Source of the DNA: JBLIRR01 sp049472395
GTDB taxonomy: Bacteria > SZUA-182 > DTGQ01 > JBLIRR01
Reading direction: 5' to 3'
Length of the DNA stretch: 64,000 nt
Assembly: GCA_049472395.1 (NCBI GenBank)
Contig: JBLIRR010000015.1
Coordinates: 62,001-126,000 of the forward strand
Shown: one piece after another, positions 36,550 through 46,118 of the stretch
How the letters are laid out: the number at the start of each line of letters is the position of its first letter
Position numbering within the stretch: position 1 is the first letter of the stretch
Program-made: the position numbers and the translations under genes
Notes under the pieces: generated by a model
What the model saw: the letters and a program-made list of their open reading frames with translations, nothing else
The model's database searches: none
What the model was told of the DNA's origin: nothing

Positions 36550-36882
36550 TTACTTTTCTTTTGTGAGTTTCTTTATTGCTTCTTCAAGTTTAGCTAATCG
36601 ATTATTTATTTCTTCAAAATTTTTATTCTTCCTGCAAATATCCGAACTTTTTACATATTTTTTAACGAGTTCAGAGACCTTTAATTCAATTTCCTTACTC
36701 GATGATTCAATCCTTGCAAGCATTTTCTTTAATAAGCTCTCTCCCTCCGTATAACTAATCTCCCCCTTTTTTACTAATTCATCAATAAATGCTCGTGCCT
36801 TTTCCTCAGACCATGCCACAAAACCTAAACCGGCTGCAATTAATCGGTGTAATACTTTAGCTACATTTGAATCGTCTCCCAT
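36550..36882 (-). CDS. Phasin-like small helical protein
   Basis: 110 residues, nearly all helical, with VAWSEEKARAFIDELVKKGEIS-type segment at about 22-43 and a coiled-coil C-terminus (NNRLAKLEEAIKKL). This resembles the phasin/poly(hydroxyalkanoate) granule-associated protein superfamily, whose members are often found beside ABC1-kinase genes. No PHA synthase is in the window, so a granule role is not implied. Good GGAGAA ribosome site. Confidence 0.65.
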   Translation of the reverse strand: MGDDSNVAKVLHRLIAAGLGFVAWSEEKARAFIDELVKKGEISYTEGESLLKKMLARIESSSKEIELKVSELVKKYVKSSDICRKNKNFEEINNRLAKLEEAIKKLTKEK

Positions 36883-36935
36883 CGCTATTCTCCTTATCTT
36901 TTAATCAAAATATAATAAAAAAAGTCTAGTAGTAA

Positions 36936-36964
36936 TTAATAACATGTATAACGGTATCTGTCAA
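36936..36964 (-). promoter_or_regulatory. Promoter of the phasin-like/ubiB operon
   Basis: Minus strand: perfect TTGACA (36964-36959), 17-base spacer, TATTAA (36941-36936). Predicted transcription start is near 36929, about 47 bases before the ATG at 36882. Confidence 0.7.
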
Positions 36965-36993
36965 TTGTTATCTCTCCTTTGCGCTGTATGTTT

Positions 36994-37845
36994 TTAAATT
37001 TTTATCTTATAATATGTCACTCCCTCATAATGGACCGGCGTGAACCTATCGGTAATGCCTATAAGAGATTCAGTAGAGCCAATAAAAAGAGTACCATCGA
37101 CCTGGAGATTATTTGCAAGCCGCTCAATTACCTGCTTTTTAAAAGTGTGAGAAAAGTATATGGTAACATTACGGCATAAGATCACGTCAAATTTGCCCAA
37201 GTGAGAAAAATTGTGTTTTAGATTGAGAGTCTTGAACCTTACCTGTCCGCGAATTTCATCATTTAATATCCATTTAGTGCCCTGTTGTAAAAAATAATTT
37301 TGTCTATATCCATTAATCATACCCCTCGAAATTGCGATCTTATCATAGCTGCCCGACCTTGCAACAGATAGTGCAGTTGGGGAGATATCTGTTCCCAGGA
37401 TTTCAAAATGATCCCAATTAACCTCTCTATTTTCCCTTATTGCCTCATCAATCAATATTGCGAGAGAATATGGCTCTTGTCCGGTTGAGCATGCCGCAGA
37501 CCACACCCTAATTTTTTGTTTTCGTTTTTGAATAAGGGCTGATATTAATTGAGGGAGCAAAATTTCTTTTAGAATGATCCATGGTTTATAATCACGAAAC
37601 CATAATGTCTCATTTGTAGTCATCGCATCAATGATTTTATCTCCAAGCCTGCTTTGAGGATCATGTTTTGCTTGAAATATGAGCTCTTTTAAGCTGCTAC
37701 AGTTATTCTTCATCGCTAAAACCATAAGGCGATTTTCTATAAGGTAATCTTTATTGTCCTCTATATATATTCCACACTGTGTCTCCAAATATTCCCTAAC
37801 AAGCCTCAAATCTTCTTGTACAATATTTTTTTTGGTAAAACTCAT
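36994..37845 (-). CDS. cheR: CheR-type protein-glutamate O-methyltransferase
   Basis: About 283 residues from ATG 37845; a TTG at 37863 would add six. The N-terminal helical CheR domain is followed by the SAM-binding domain with SAACSTGQEPYSLA, ILGTDISPTALSVA and FDVILCRNVTIYF. It methylates glutamates on chemoreceptors or similar sensory proteins. No chemotaxis genes (cheA, mcp, cheB) are adjacent, so it is an orphan here. MTTNETLWFRD matches the usual substrate-binding stretch MTTNETxFFRD with one change. Confidence 0.9.
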   Translation of the reverse strand: MSFTKKNIVQEDLRLVREYLETQCGIYIEDNKDYLIENRLMVLAMKNNCSSLKELIFQAKHDPQSRLGDKIIDAMTTNETLWFRDYKPWIILKEILLPQLISALIQKRKQKIRVWSAACSTGQEPYSLAILIDEAIRENREVNWDHFEILGTDISPTALSVARSGSYDKIAISRGMINGYRQNYFLQQGTKWILNDEIRGQVRFKTLNLKHNFSHLGKFDVILCRNVTIYFSHTFKKQVIERLANNLQVDGTLFIGSTESLIGITDRFTPVHYEGVTYYKIKI

Positions 37846-38084
37846 AACCGTTATTAATTCCAAAAATATAATGGACGTGATGAATTTTTATTTTATAATC
37901 GGAATACTGGACTGAGAGCTTTGAATAAGAAGATAAAAGAGGCTTGTAGTGGAAAAAGATTAATCCGTAAGTAATTTATATATTTTAACGCCAATTGGTA
38001 AGAAGCAAAAAATATTCTTGTTTGTACTATATAGGTATATCTTTTATACTATCATCTGCTATTAACATAACAAACTAATAAAAA

Positions 38085-39260
38085 ATGAGCAATTTAGCAC
38101 CCGGTATTATAAATTTAGAAAAACAGAATAGAAATTTGCAGGAGAGGGTTGATGAATTATATGCTTTACTCTATATGATCAAATTAGTGAGTAAAAGCCA
38201 TGATCCTGAAGAAATTTTAGGAAAAGTTGCTGATTATATGAAGACTACGCTTCATATGGATATGCTTTCAATTTTATTATTAAATCAGAAGAATAATATA
38301 TTGATCCCACGAGTAAGTGTAGGCTTTCCCCAAAATCTAATAAAAAATATAAAGCTTCCTGGCGATAATAAAATAATTGATGAAATTACAATAACAAAGC
38401 AAGCAAAAATAATTAAAGACGTAAGCACGAACAAAAAATTTATAGAAAGTTTTGATTATAAGATTATAAACGGTTCTTTTATGGGGCTTCCTTTATTAAA
38501 GGATAATCAATTGATAGGAATTATTAACCTTCATAAGTTGGCAACAAATGCTTTTTCAGAATCAAATAGAGAGTATTATATGTTGGTAGCTGATTATATT
38601 AGCAATTCTATTGTAAAAGCCACTCTCTTTCAAGAAGCAAAAAATTTATCAAATATTGATGATTTAACACAGCTATTTAACCGGAGATACTTTTTTGAAG
38701 TCGCCTATCAGGAAATAAAACGTGCCAAAAGGTACTGTCGAAAAATATCATTACTTATGTTAGATATTGATCATTTCAAGCATTTTAATGATTATTACGG
38801 GCATTTAAAGGGAGATTATGCCTTGAAGGTTGTAGCGAGGATATTACATTCTCATGCACGGGAAGCTGATATAGTAGGAAGATTTGGGGGTGATGAATTT
38901 TTAATGCTTCTTCCTGAGACTGACAAAACGGGGTGCAAAATACTTGCAGAAAGAATTAGACAAAAGATTGCTCACGTTTTTCCTTTTTCAAATGAAGGAC
39001 TTCAACCTCATCTTACCGCAACTATAGGTATAGCTACTTTTCCTGATGATGCGCAATGCCGCCATTCATTATTAGAATATGCAGATAAGGCCTTATATTT
39101 TGGAAAAATTAATGGACGTAATATTGTTTCGTCTACTGTCTGCTCAGATTTATATTACCTTCCTGCGAGCAGATCAATATTTAATTATCTTTATAAACCT
39201 GTCAAAAAGAAATCTTCGCTTGTGGCGAACCTTGGCGAGAAAATAGAGAGGATTCACTAA
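38085..39260 (+). CDS. GAF-GGDEF diguanylate cyclase
   Basis: 391 residues. A short coiled coil (about 8-25), a GAF-like sensory domain (about 30-185) and a GGDEF domain (about 190-350). The active-site signature GGDEF is intact (RFGGDEFLMLLPE), and an RxxD inhibitory site (READ) lies five residues before it, so synthesis of cyclic di-GMP with product feedback is expected. About 40 basic residues follow the domain. It is convergent with the LysM gene by three bases. The 220-base upstream gap, shared with cheR, holds no clear promoter. Confidence 0.9.
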   Translation: MSNLAPGIINLEKQNRNLQERVDELYALLYMIKLVSKSHDPEEILGKVADYMKTTLHMDMLSILLLNQKNNILIPRVSVGFPQNLIKNIKLPGDNKIIDEITITKQAKIIKDVSTNKKFIESFDYKIINGSFMGLPLLKDNQLIGIINLHKLATNAFSESNREYYMLVADYISNSIVKATLFQEAKNLSNIDDLTQLFNRRYFFEVAYQEIKRAKRYCRKISLLMLDIDHFKHFNDYYGHLKGDYALKVVARILHSHAREADIVGRFGGDEFLMLLPETDKTGCKILAERIRQKIAHVFPFSNEGLQPHLTATIGIATFPDDAQCRHSLLEYADKALYFGKINGRNIVSSTVCSDLYYLPASRSIFNYLYKPVKKKSSLVANLGEKIERIH

Positions 39261-39263
39261 GAA

Positions 39264-40487
39264 TTATTCAAAGTATTTGATTCGCATACCAATAGGAATA
39301 GGTGCATAGCTTTTTGTAATGAGAGCGGTCGAAGTATGCGGTTCTGTGCGTAAAATAGATAGTTCTCCAGTTTTGTGATATATCACATCAGGAGCAGCTT
39401 TAGATGTGCTCTGATCGACAAGCGTTTCCCGTCTAAAGGTATAGAAATAATTACCCGGTTTGATATTATCGGCCGATCCGATATCTAAATACACAATATC
39501 ATAGACAGACATATTAAGTTTCGTTTGTTTACTTTCAATAATGCATCCCTCTATGTTTGCGTTCTCTGGCTTCGACCTTATCGGAATCGGCATTTTTTCA
39601 TGAGGCATAAATTGATCATCGTGATGAATTTCAAAAAAGGATTGTGTAATCATGGCAATACTCGTTGATTTATTTACTTGAGTGACAGAGGCAATTCCCA
39701 ATATTTGAATAAGATATCCTAGTTCCTTACTTCTATTTATAAGATATACTTTCTTGTTAGATCTGAAAATAGTAAAGGACCGACCTTTCTCGATATTATC
39801 TTCGCTTCCTTGATTTAAATAGATTAGATCGAATTTTGATAAATTTGTCTTGTCATCTTTAGAACCAATTATTCTGCCCCACTTTTCCTCTGCTTTCCTA
39901 CTTTCATAGTTTTTCTTTGACAATATATAACCACAAGAATCCATTGTATTTAAATCAGCAACTGGGTTTTTTTCTTCAATAACTACAGCTTCTTCCTTGA
40001 TTTTAACTTCTTCTATGGGATGTTCAATCGGCGATGGTTCAAAAACAACGGGTGGAGGCGTAAAAGGTATAAATTCTTTTTGTTTTGTTGGAAGTATAAT
40101 TTGTTTTGTTGGAAGTATAATAGGCTGGCCTGGATAAATCCAATGTGGATCTTCAACAAAACTGTTCAATTCCCATAGTTCTGGCCAAGAAGAGGGGTCA
40201 AGTAAAAATTTTTCAGAAATACTCCAAAGCGTATCGCCTTGTTTCACAGTATATACAGAAGGCCTCTCTATATTTTCAGGATGATCTTCAGGATTTAAGG
40301 ATTCTTGCTCAGCAGAAGGCATCCCTGTGTCTTCAGGAAGATCTTCAGTATATACAAATTCCTCTTCAATAGGCATCTTTGTGTTATCAAGATGATCTTC
40401 AGTTTGAGAATATGTTGTAGCACTACTGATAAATAAAATAAAAATTAAAAAAATAAAAATTATTCGAAATTTTATTAATTTTGGCAC
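39264..40487 (-). CDS. LysM-domain envelope protein
   Basis: 407 residues from a GTG with GAGGTGA upstream. Signal segment about 8-28. An acidic repeat-rich stretch (two EDLPEDTGMP/EDHPENIERP-like units) precedes one LysM domain at about 82-130 (YTVKQGDTLWSIS, YPGQPIILP), which binds peptidoglycan. Two related beta domains follow (about 190-295 and 305-405; FDLIYLNQGSEDNIEKG and YDIVYLDIGSADNIKPG). A perfect 21-base tandem duplication just after LysM repeats seven residues (LPTKQII). It is co-transcribed with the YbgF-like lipoprotein. Confidence 0.85.
   Translation of the reverse strand: MPKLIKFRIIFIFLIFILFISSATTYSQTEDHLDNTKMPIEEEFVYTEDLPEDTGMPSAEQESLNPEDHPENIERPSVYTVKQGDTLWSISEKFLLDPSSWPELWELNSFVEDPHWIYPGQPIILPTKQIILPTKQKEFIPFTPPPVVFEPSPIEHPIEEVKIKEEAVVIEEKNPVADLNTMDSCGYILSKKNYESRKAEEKWGRIIGSKDDKTNLSKFDLIYLNQGSEDNIEKGRSFTIFRSNKKVYLINRSKELGYLIQILGIASVTQVNKSTSIAMITQSFFEIHHDDQFMPHEKMPIPIRSKPENANIEGCIIESKQTKLNMSVYDIVYLDIGSADNIKPGNYFYTFRRETLVDQSTSKAAPDVIYHKTGELSILRTEPHTSTALITKSYAPIPIGMRIKYFE
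40080..40121 (-). repeat. Perfect 21-bp tandem duplication inside the LysM gene
   Basis: The 21-base unit beginning TTGTTTTGTTGGAAGTATAA occurs twice in tandem without a mismatch. Being a multiple of three it keeps the frame and duplicates seven residues directly after the LysM domain. Perfect identity suggests a recent slippage event. Confidence 0.95.
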
Positions 40488-40491
40488 AATT

Positions 40492-41157
40492 TCACCTCAC
40501 TGATAATATTTGGTCTATCTTTTTTTGAGCCTTTGTATAAATTCTTTTATCTGTTTTTTTTGTGATGAGCTTCTGTAACACCTCCAGGCTTTTTTCATAA
40601 TCCTTAAGTTCATAGTAGCAATAACCAGCCTTTAATAAAGCGGCCGGAACCTTATTGCCAGCAGGATATTGAGTAATTACTTTATTAAATTCTTCAGCTG
40701 CTCGCTTAAAATTTTTGTATTTGTAATAGCACTCACCTATCCAGTACTGGGCATTGTCCGTATAAGAAGTATCGGGATATAATTCGAGGTATTCAGTAAA
40801 GGAAGCAATAGCCTTTTCAATCTCTCCCTTGAAAAAAAAGTCTTTAGACATCTTATATAAATCAATTTGATTCGTACTCATTTTTTGTTCTACGGTAACT
40901 TTTTTATCTTCTTTCTTTATCGGTTTGACAACCAAATCATTTCCTTGGTTTTTAAATAAATTAATTTCTTCCTGTAAATCTTTTATATCATCTGACTGCC
41001 GTAATAATCTATTTTTAATAAAAACATAATCTTGTTGAATATCAAAAATTTGATTTTGCAGATCATCTAAGTCTCGCTGAATTTTTGCTTTTCTGCCTCC
41101 CATGCAGCCACTAAGAATACATATTAATATTATTATTATATTTTTAATATTTCGCAT
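40492..41157 (-). CDS. YbgF/CpoB-like TPR lipoprotein
   Basis: 221 residues; ATG with AAGGGAG. Lipobox LSGC gives a lipid-modified Cys18. A coiled coil (about 25-65; DDLQNQIFDIQQD) is followed by TPR repeats at about 95-215 (YTDNAQYWIGECYYKYKNFKRAAEEFNKV). This is the YbgF/CpoB layout (trimerising coil plus TPR), associated with the Tol-Pal system and envelope constriction; no tol or pal genes are in the window. It is first in a two-gene unit with the LysM gene. Confidence 0.85.
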   Translation of the reverse strand: MRNIKNIIIILICILSGCMGGRKAKIQRDLDDLQNQIFDIQQDYVFIKNRLLRQSDDIKDLQEEINLFKNQGNDLVVKPIKKEDKKVTVEQKMSTNQIDLYKMSKDFFFKGEIEKAIASFTEYLELYPDTSYTDNAQYWIGECYYKYKNFKRAAEEFNKVITQYPAGNKVPAALLKAGYCYYELKDYEKSLEVLQKLITKKTDKRIYTKAQKKIDQILSVR

Positions 41158-41241
41158 TTAAAAACTCCCTTTAGCCATTTCTTTTTATAAGGTATAAACT
41201 AATGCCTTTGAATCAAGTTTTTCGTTTACATGATTCTGAAA

Positions 41242-41269
41242 TTATTAACTTTATTTTATTACTTGTCAA
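41242..41269 (-). promoter_or_regulatory. Promoter of the YbgF-like/LysM operon
   Basis: Minus strand: perfect TTGACA (41269-41264) with TAATAA 16 bases downstream (41247-41242). It lies in the gap after the pilus unit, so the two units are transcribed separately. Confidence 0.6.
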
Positions 41270-41279
41270 GAATCTATTA

Positions 41280-41573
41280 TTAAGGATCTAAAGGAAAAAT
41301 AAAACTTATATGGTCTTTGTTTATACAAATAAATGGAGTGTGAGTAAGCAGTGTGTCCTCAGATCCCTCAGATCGTTTATAAATACAAGCCTCGGTTAAT
41401 GGCAAAAAGGATTCACCTTTTGTGGCGACATTGCCCTGATTAAGATAATCAGTGAGCCTGGCCCCTACGGGAATATGGATATTGCCTATAATTTTAATGT
41501 CATCTAAAAGGAATAACGTCACTTTATATATGTCCTTTTGTCTTTTACTGGAATATTTTTTTATTTCAACCAT
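41280..41573 (-). CDS. Small protein of unknown function at the end of the pilus operon
   Basis: 97 residues from ATG 41573, which has AGAGGGC; a longer frame to 41606 would overlap pilC. It has a beta-rich character with VTLFLLDDIKIIGNIHIP, GARLTDYLNQG and a C-terminal HISFIFPLDP. The RLTDYLN word resembles small RNA-binding-like or DUF6812-type beta domains, but this is not secure. Its position, 13 bases after pilC, suggests a pilus-linked role. Confidence 0.5.
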   Translation of the reverse strand: MVEIKKYSSKRQKDIYKVTLFLLDDIKIIGNIHIPVGARLTDYLNQGNVATKGESFLPLTEACIYKRSEGSEDTLLTHTPFICINKDHISFIFPLDP

Positions 41574-41586
41574 TATGCCCTCTATA

Positions 41587-42801
41587 TTACAAATTAATGC
41601 TTCCAATACGAAAAATAGGAAGAAATATAGAAATAACCATGAATATTACAAAGGCAGCAATGAGCATAATTAAAATAGGCTCTATTATTGGTGTAAGCAT
41701 AGCAATAGAATCATTGACATTTCGTTGATAAAAATCTCCTGCTTTTGAAAGCATTTGGCTTAGTGTTCCTGATTCTTCCCCGGATGATACAAATTGAATT
41801 AAAATATTTGAGAAAATAGAATGTTCAGAAAAGGCTTCAGCAATAGAGGCCCCTTCCTGAATTTTAACGGAGCACATTTTAAAGATCGAATTTAGATATT
41901 CATTGGTCACTGATTCTGACACCAATTCGATAGACTGAATAATAGGTAAACCACTCTTTAAAAGTATTCCCAATGTAGTGGTGAATTTTGAAAGAATGCC
42001 GTTTAATAAAATAGGCCCGATAATTGGGAGTCGAAGTTTCCAATTATCCCACCATAATCGAATGGCTCGTATTCGCATCAATAAAATTATGCTGCCTACA
42101 CATAACAGAATAAGGATCAAAAACAAAAAAATATTCTCTTTTAAACTGGTAGTAATAAAAAACAATAGCCGTGTAGATACGGGCAGAGTAACTTTGTATT
42201 CTTTATAAATTTTGGCAAATTGTGGTAAAACCATAAATGCAATGATAAGTAAGCAGAGAAAAGCAACAAAGATTATGAGAAGGGGATAAATAGTTGCTGC
42301 AACAATTTTCGATCTTATTTCCTTAACTCGTTCAATATATGTTGCTATCAAGGGGAGTATTATTGCCAGAGTACCGCTTTCTTCTCCAGAACGTATCAAA
42401 TTGGTATATAGTTTATCAAATAACCACGGATATTTTCCCATAGCTTCAGAGAGAGAGTCTCCTATTTCAATACGCCTATTAATCGTGGTGATTATTTCCC
42501 TGAATTTTTTATTTTTTGTATCCCTGGCAAGTGTATCAAGGCTTTTTGGTAAAGGTACCCCCGCTGCGAACATTGCGGCCAATTGATGCGTAAATAAATG
42601 CAAATCAGTTTTGTTTACAAAATGAAAAGAGGGTAAATTTCGTGAGGTCTTCTTGGGGGGTGATTCAACTCTTTTTACCCAGATACAAATTGCATCTTGA
42701 CGATGTATCTTTTCCATCAAGGCATCTTCATTCTCAGCTTCCATAAAATCTTCTATTGCGTGGCCATTAATATTTTTTGCTTTATAGTGAAAAAGTGGCA
42801 T
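41587..42801 (-). CDS. pilC: Type IV pilus inner-membrane platform protein PilC (GspF family)
   Basis: 404 residues with two T2SSF domains: LHLFTHQLAAMFAAGVPLPKSL (about 68) and FTTTLGILLKSGLPIIQSIEL, each with a GEESGTL-type segment (SGEESGT), and three hydrophobic helices. It is the platform that the PilB ATPase turns to add or remove pilins. It follows pilB with three bases between. It is a distant homologue of gspF at 10963-12207. Confidence 0.88.
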   Translation of the reverse strand: MPLFHYKAKNINGHAIEDFMEAENEDALMEKIHRQDAICIWVKRVESPPKKTSRNLPSFHFVNKTDLHLFTHQLAAMFAAGVPLPKSLDTLARDTKNKKFREIITTINRRIEIGDSLSEAMGKYPWLFDKLYTNLIRSGEESGTLAIILPLIATYIERVKEIRSKIVAATIYPLLIIFVAFLCLLIIAFMVLPQFAKIYKEYKVTLPVSTRLLFFITTSLKENIFLFLILILLCVGSIILLMRIRAIRLWWDNWKLRLPIIGPILLNGILSKFTTTLGILLKSGLPIIQSIELVSESVTNEYLNSIFKMCSVKIQEGASIAEAFSEHSIFSNILIQFVSSGEESGTLSQMLSKAGDFYQRNVNDSIAMLTPIIEPILIMLIAAFVIFMVISIFLPIFRIGSINL

Positions 42802-42804
42802 AAT

Positions 42805-44541
42805 TTATGTTTCTTCGATGCACGTATTTAAAACCTCTTCAAGAGTAGTAATTCCCTGTATTACTTTATGAAGACCACTCTCTCTCAAAGAAGACATACC
42901 GTTTTCAAGAGCCTTGATTCTGAGAGTATATGGTAAGGCATTTTGTAAGATTAAATTTTTTATCTCCTGATCGATGACTAACAGCTCAAATATGCCTGTA
43001 CGGCCATAATACCCTGTATTGTTACATTGTTCGCATCCTCTGCCCCGGTAGAAAAATATTTGTTCTTCATTTGATGCCGTCAGTCCGAGAGAGTCCAAGG
43101 TAGTGCTGCTCGGTTTATATTCTTTCCTACATTGAACACATATGCGACGAACTAACCTTTGCGCAACTGAAAGAATTAATGAATTACAGACTAAGAAAGG
43201 GGGTATCCCCATATCTATTAATCGAGGTATAGTCCCTATGGCATCATTTGTATGAAGTGTTGAGAAAACCATATGACCGGTTAAGGCGGCTCTCATTGCA
43301 ATTTCAGCTGTTTCTTGATCCCTTATTTCGCCAACCATTATTGTATCAGGGTCTTGACGCAAAATTGATCTAAGCAGCTTTGCAAAAGTAAGCCCTGCTT
43401 TTTCATTAGTTTGAATTTGATTGATTCCTCTAATCTTATATTCAACCGGATCTTCGATTGTGATAAAATTTTTCTCTGACGTATGAATGCGGGAAAGCAC
43501 GGAATAGAGAGTCGTTGATTTACCGCTCCCTGTAGGTCCAGTTAAAAGAATCATTCCTGCGGGTTGATACACGCATTGTTTAAAAATTTCAATTTGTTTT
43601 GAATCAAGCCCGAGGTCTTCCATCTGTAAATCATAATTTTGCTTTTCAAGAAGACGCATTACGACTTTTTCTCCTGAGGTGGTGAGAATTGTAGAGACCC
43701 TGAGATCAATCTCCCGTGAGCTAACACGAACGGTAAATCTTCCATCTTGGGGCATTCTTCGTTCTGCGATATCCATATTTGAAAGTATCTTAATTCTCGA
43801 AATAATAGCTGTTTGGGAAGGAGGAGAAAAAAAATCATATAACACGCCATCAATTCTATAGCGGATAATTAATTTATCTCCTTGTGGCTCAATATGAATA
43901 TCACTCGCCCGTTTTTCGATAGCATTTGTTATAATATAGTCAACAAGGCGAACAACAGGTGTTTGTTCAATTTCTTTTTTAACCTTCGCAAGATCAAGCC
44001 CTTCTTCCTCTTCCTTTTGTTTTATTTCAAGATGGAAATCTTCATAATCTTTAAGCACATCAACAGCATTATCAGATCCTCCTTGTGAATCGTATATATG
44101 ATTAATGGCATTTTCAATATGTCGTGGGGAAGCGATGGCGGGAAGAATCTCAAGTCCGGAGATGCGCTCAATGTTGTCGATTGCCAAAATATCAAAGGGA
44201 TCAGCCATCGCAACGGTCAATGTATTTCCGATTTTTCGCACAGGAGCACATAAATTTTTTCTGCAAATATATTGAGGTATATAGCGCCCAAGATTAGTAT
44301 TTATATTAGTAAGGTCTTCTTCTTTTAGATAAGGGCTATCTAGCTGTTGAGCAAGGGTTTTTATTAAAATTTCCTCGGAAATCAAGCCCATATTTACGAG
44401 AATAACACCTATTTTCTCATGGGTATGTTTTTGAGTTTTATAGGCTTCTTCCAATTGAGACTTTGTGATTTTATCTTTTCTTAATAATAATTCTCCTATC
44501 TGCTTGTAGCTTGAACGATATTTCATTTGATTTAAAAACAT
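42805..44541 (-). CDS. pilB: Type IV pilus assembly ATPase PilB
   Basis: 578 residues. GspE/PilB N-terminal domain (about 10-155), ATPase core with Walker A GPTGSGKS at 335-342, Walker B IMVGEIRD near 401, and a zinc site (CVQCRKEY and CEQCNNTGYYGR). The zinc site and N-domain place it with assembly ATPases rather than PilT. It powers pilus extension. ATG 44541 is 14 bases after the secretin gene. No retraction ATPase follows. Confidence 0.92.
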   Translation of the reverse strand: MFLNQMKYRSSYKQIGELLLRKDKITKSQLEEAYKTQKHTHEKIGVILVNMGLISEEILIKTLAQQLDSPYLKEEDLTNINTNLGRYIPQYICRKNLCAPVRKIGNTLTVAMADPFDILAIDNIERISGLEILPAIASPRHIENAINHIYDSQGGSDNAVDVLKDYEDFHLEIKQKEEEEGLDLAKVKKEIEQTPVVRLVDYIITNAIEKRASDIHIEPQGDKLIIRYRIDGVLYDFFSPPSQTAIISRIKILSNMDIAERRMPQDGRFTVRVSSREIDLRVSTILTTSGEKVVMRLLEKQNYDLQMEDLGLDSKQIEIFKQCVYQPAGMILLTGPTGSGKSTTLYSVLSRIHTSEKNFITIEDPVEYKIRGINQIQTNEKAGLTFAKLLRSILRQDPDTIMVGEIRDQETAEIAMRAALTGHMVFSTLHTNDAIGTIPRLIDMGIPPFLVCNSLILSVAQRLVRRICVQCRKEYKPSSTTLDSLGLTASNEEQIFFYRGRGCEQCNNTGYYGRTGIFELLVIDQEIKNLILQNALPYTLRIKALENGMSSLRESGLHKVIQGITTLEEVLNTCIEET

Positions 44542-44555
44542 ACTTTAAAGAGCCT

Positions 44556-46118
44556 TTATTGTTGGGCAATATCATTGTTCTTAATAATATGTGGAGTAAT
44601 AAAAATCAACAATTCATCATACGCAGAGCGATTATATTTGCTCCTAAATAACCATCCAATAAAAGGTAGATTGGCAAACCAAGGAAGTCCCCTTTTGCTC
44701 TCATTCACCTCAGTGGAATAAAGCCCTCCAATAACCGCTGTTTCACCATCTTCGACAATCAATTCAGTTTCAGCGCTGCTTTTATCAATAATGGGATATC
44801 CTTGCACTGTCGTGGTAAAATCAGCATTTTCCTTTATAGCTGAAATCTCCATCTTTATTTTCTTTTTTTTCTCATTGAGATTAATAACATGAGGTGTAAC
44901 CTCAAGACGGGTTAACACATCTTGATATTCTACGGTCATTTCTCGTTCTCCATCTGTAATATCATAGGTAAGATAGGGAATCCGAGAGCCTCCTTCAATG
45001 ACCGCCATTATATTGTCCATTGTGACAACCTTTGGGGTGCTTAAAATTTTTCCTTCTCCATTATATTCCATAGCACTTAACTTTACATCTAATAAAAATT
45101 TGTTTTTTAAATGACCAAGGCTTACTCCAATTCCTCCATAGTAGTCAAGGTTGATACCCGCAGGCAGATTAACCGCATATCCGCTCTCTGAATTAGGGCC
45201 AGAATTCCCGGTAACGGTCACTTGAGGAAAGGCTTTATTAGAGGGGGGGCCGTCAACATAATGCCCTCCCCATTGGATCCCGAGTTCTTGGCTAAAATTT
45301 TTTGTTGTCTCCACTATTCTTGCTTCTATGACAATTTGATGTCTCGGGGTATCCAGTTGATGTATCAATGAGGTAATATGATTTATATTTGCTGGTACAT
45401 CAGATATGATAAGACTATTTGTTTGTGAATTAATCTCTAATTTCCCCTCGCTCGATAATATCTCTCGAATATTTTTCCCAATATCTTCAGCTTTTATGAA
45501 TTTTGTTTCTATAATACTTGTTTGAAGAGGTTGAATGTGGCTTACCTCTTTTATATCCAATTGCACTAAAAGATTACTCATATCCTCTAGAACATTGGGA
45601 GTGTCTTTCACAATAACAGAATTAGTTTGCTTTTCAATTTCTACACATGTGCCTTCTCGCTTTGATCCTAGGCCCTTTACTGCTGACTCTACGCGCTGAA
45701 CACTAATATTTTTCAATCGAAAGATCCTTGTATCCATGGGGATACTTTCGGTCTGTAAAGTTTTTTGCTCCCTTATTGTGGCCATAGGTAATATACAATA
45801 CACATCACCTTCCTTGATATACCCAAGATCATTATTTTTTAAAATGCTTAGGAACGCATCTTTTATGCTAATATTACTTAACATAAGATCGATTTTCCCG
45901 GTAATATCACTGCTTATCACGAGATTGAGATTATATTCTTGACCGAATGCTCGCAAGACATCACTAATTTCTGCACCCTTGATTTGCATACTACATTCTG
46001 TCTCTGGTAAGTCAAGATCTGCTCCATGATAACGTCTTCTAAGACTTGATTCAGATGAGTATGTCCCACAATAAAATATAAATAAAAAAATGAAGACATT
46101 AATCAATTTCTTGTTCAT
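44556..46118 (-). CDS. pilQ: Type IV pilus secretin PilQ-like
   Basis: About 520 residues from ATG 46118 with GGAGAAGG; an ATG at 46136 overlaps that site. Signal segment about 4-20. Short secretin/TonB-like N domain (MQIKGAEISDVLRAFGQEYNLNL start), N1 repeats (FRLKNISVQRVES, IETKFIKAEDIGKN) and the C-terminal secretin domain (LEVTPHVINL, AVIGGLYSTEV, LPWFANLPFIGWLFRS, FITPHII). AMIN peptidoglycan-binding domains, usual in PilQ, are not evident, so it is compact. It overlaps the PilO-P gene by 20 bases. Confidence 0.9.
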   Translation of the reverse strand: MNKKLINVFIFLFIFYCGTYSSESSLRRRYHGADLDLPETECSMQIKGAEISDVLRAFGQEYNLNLVISSDITGKIDLMLSNISIKDAFLSILKNNDLGYIKEGDVYCILPMATIREQKTLQTESIPMDTRIFRLKNISVQRVESAVKGLGSKREGTCVEIEKQTNSVIVKDTPNVLEDMSNLLVQLDIKEVSHIQPLQTSIIETKFIKAEDIGKNIREILSSEGKLEINSQTNSLIISDVPANINHITSLIHQLDTPRHQIVIEARIVETTKNFSQELGIQWGGHYVDGPPSNKAFPQVTVTGNSGPNSESGYAVNLPAGINLDYYGGIGVSLGHLKNKFLLDVKLSAMEYNGEGKILSTPKVVTMDNIMAVIEGGSRIPYLTYDITDGEREMTVEYQDVLTRLEVTPHVINLNEKKKKIKMEISAIKENADFTTTVQGYPIIDKSSAETELIVEDGETAVIGGLYSTEVNESKRGLPWFANLPFIGWLFRSKYNRSAYDELLIFITPHIIKNNDIAQQ

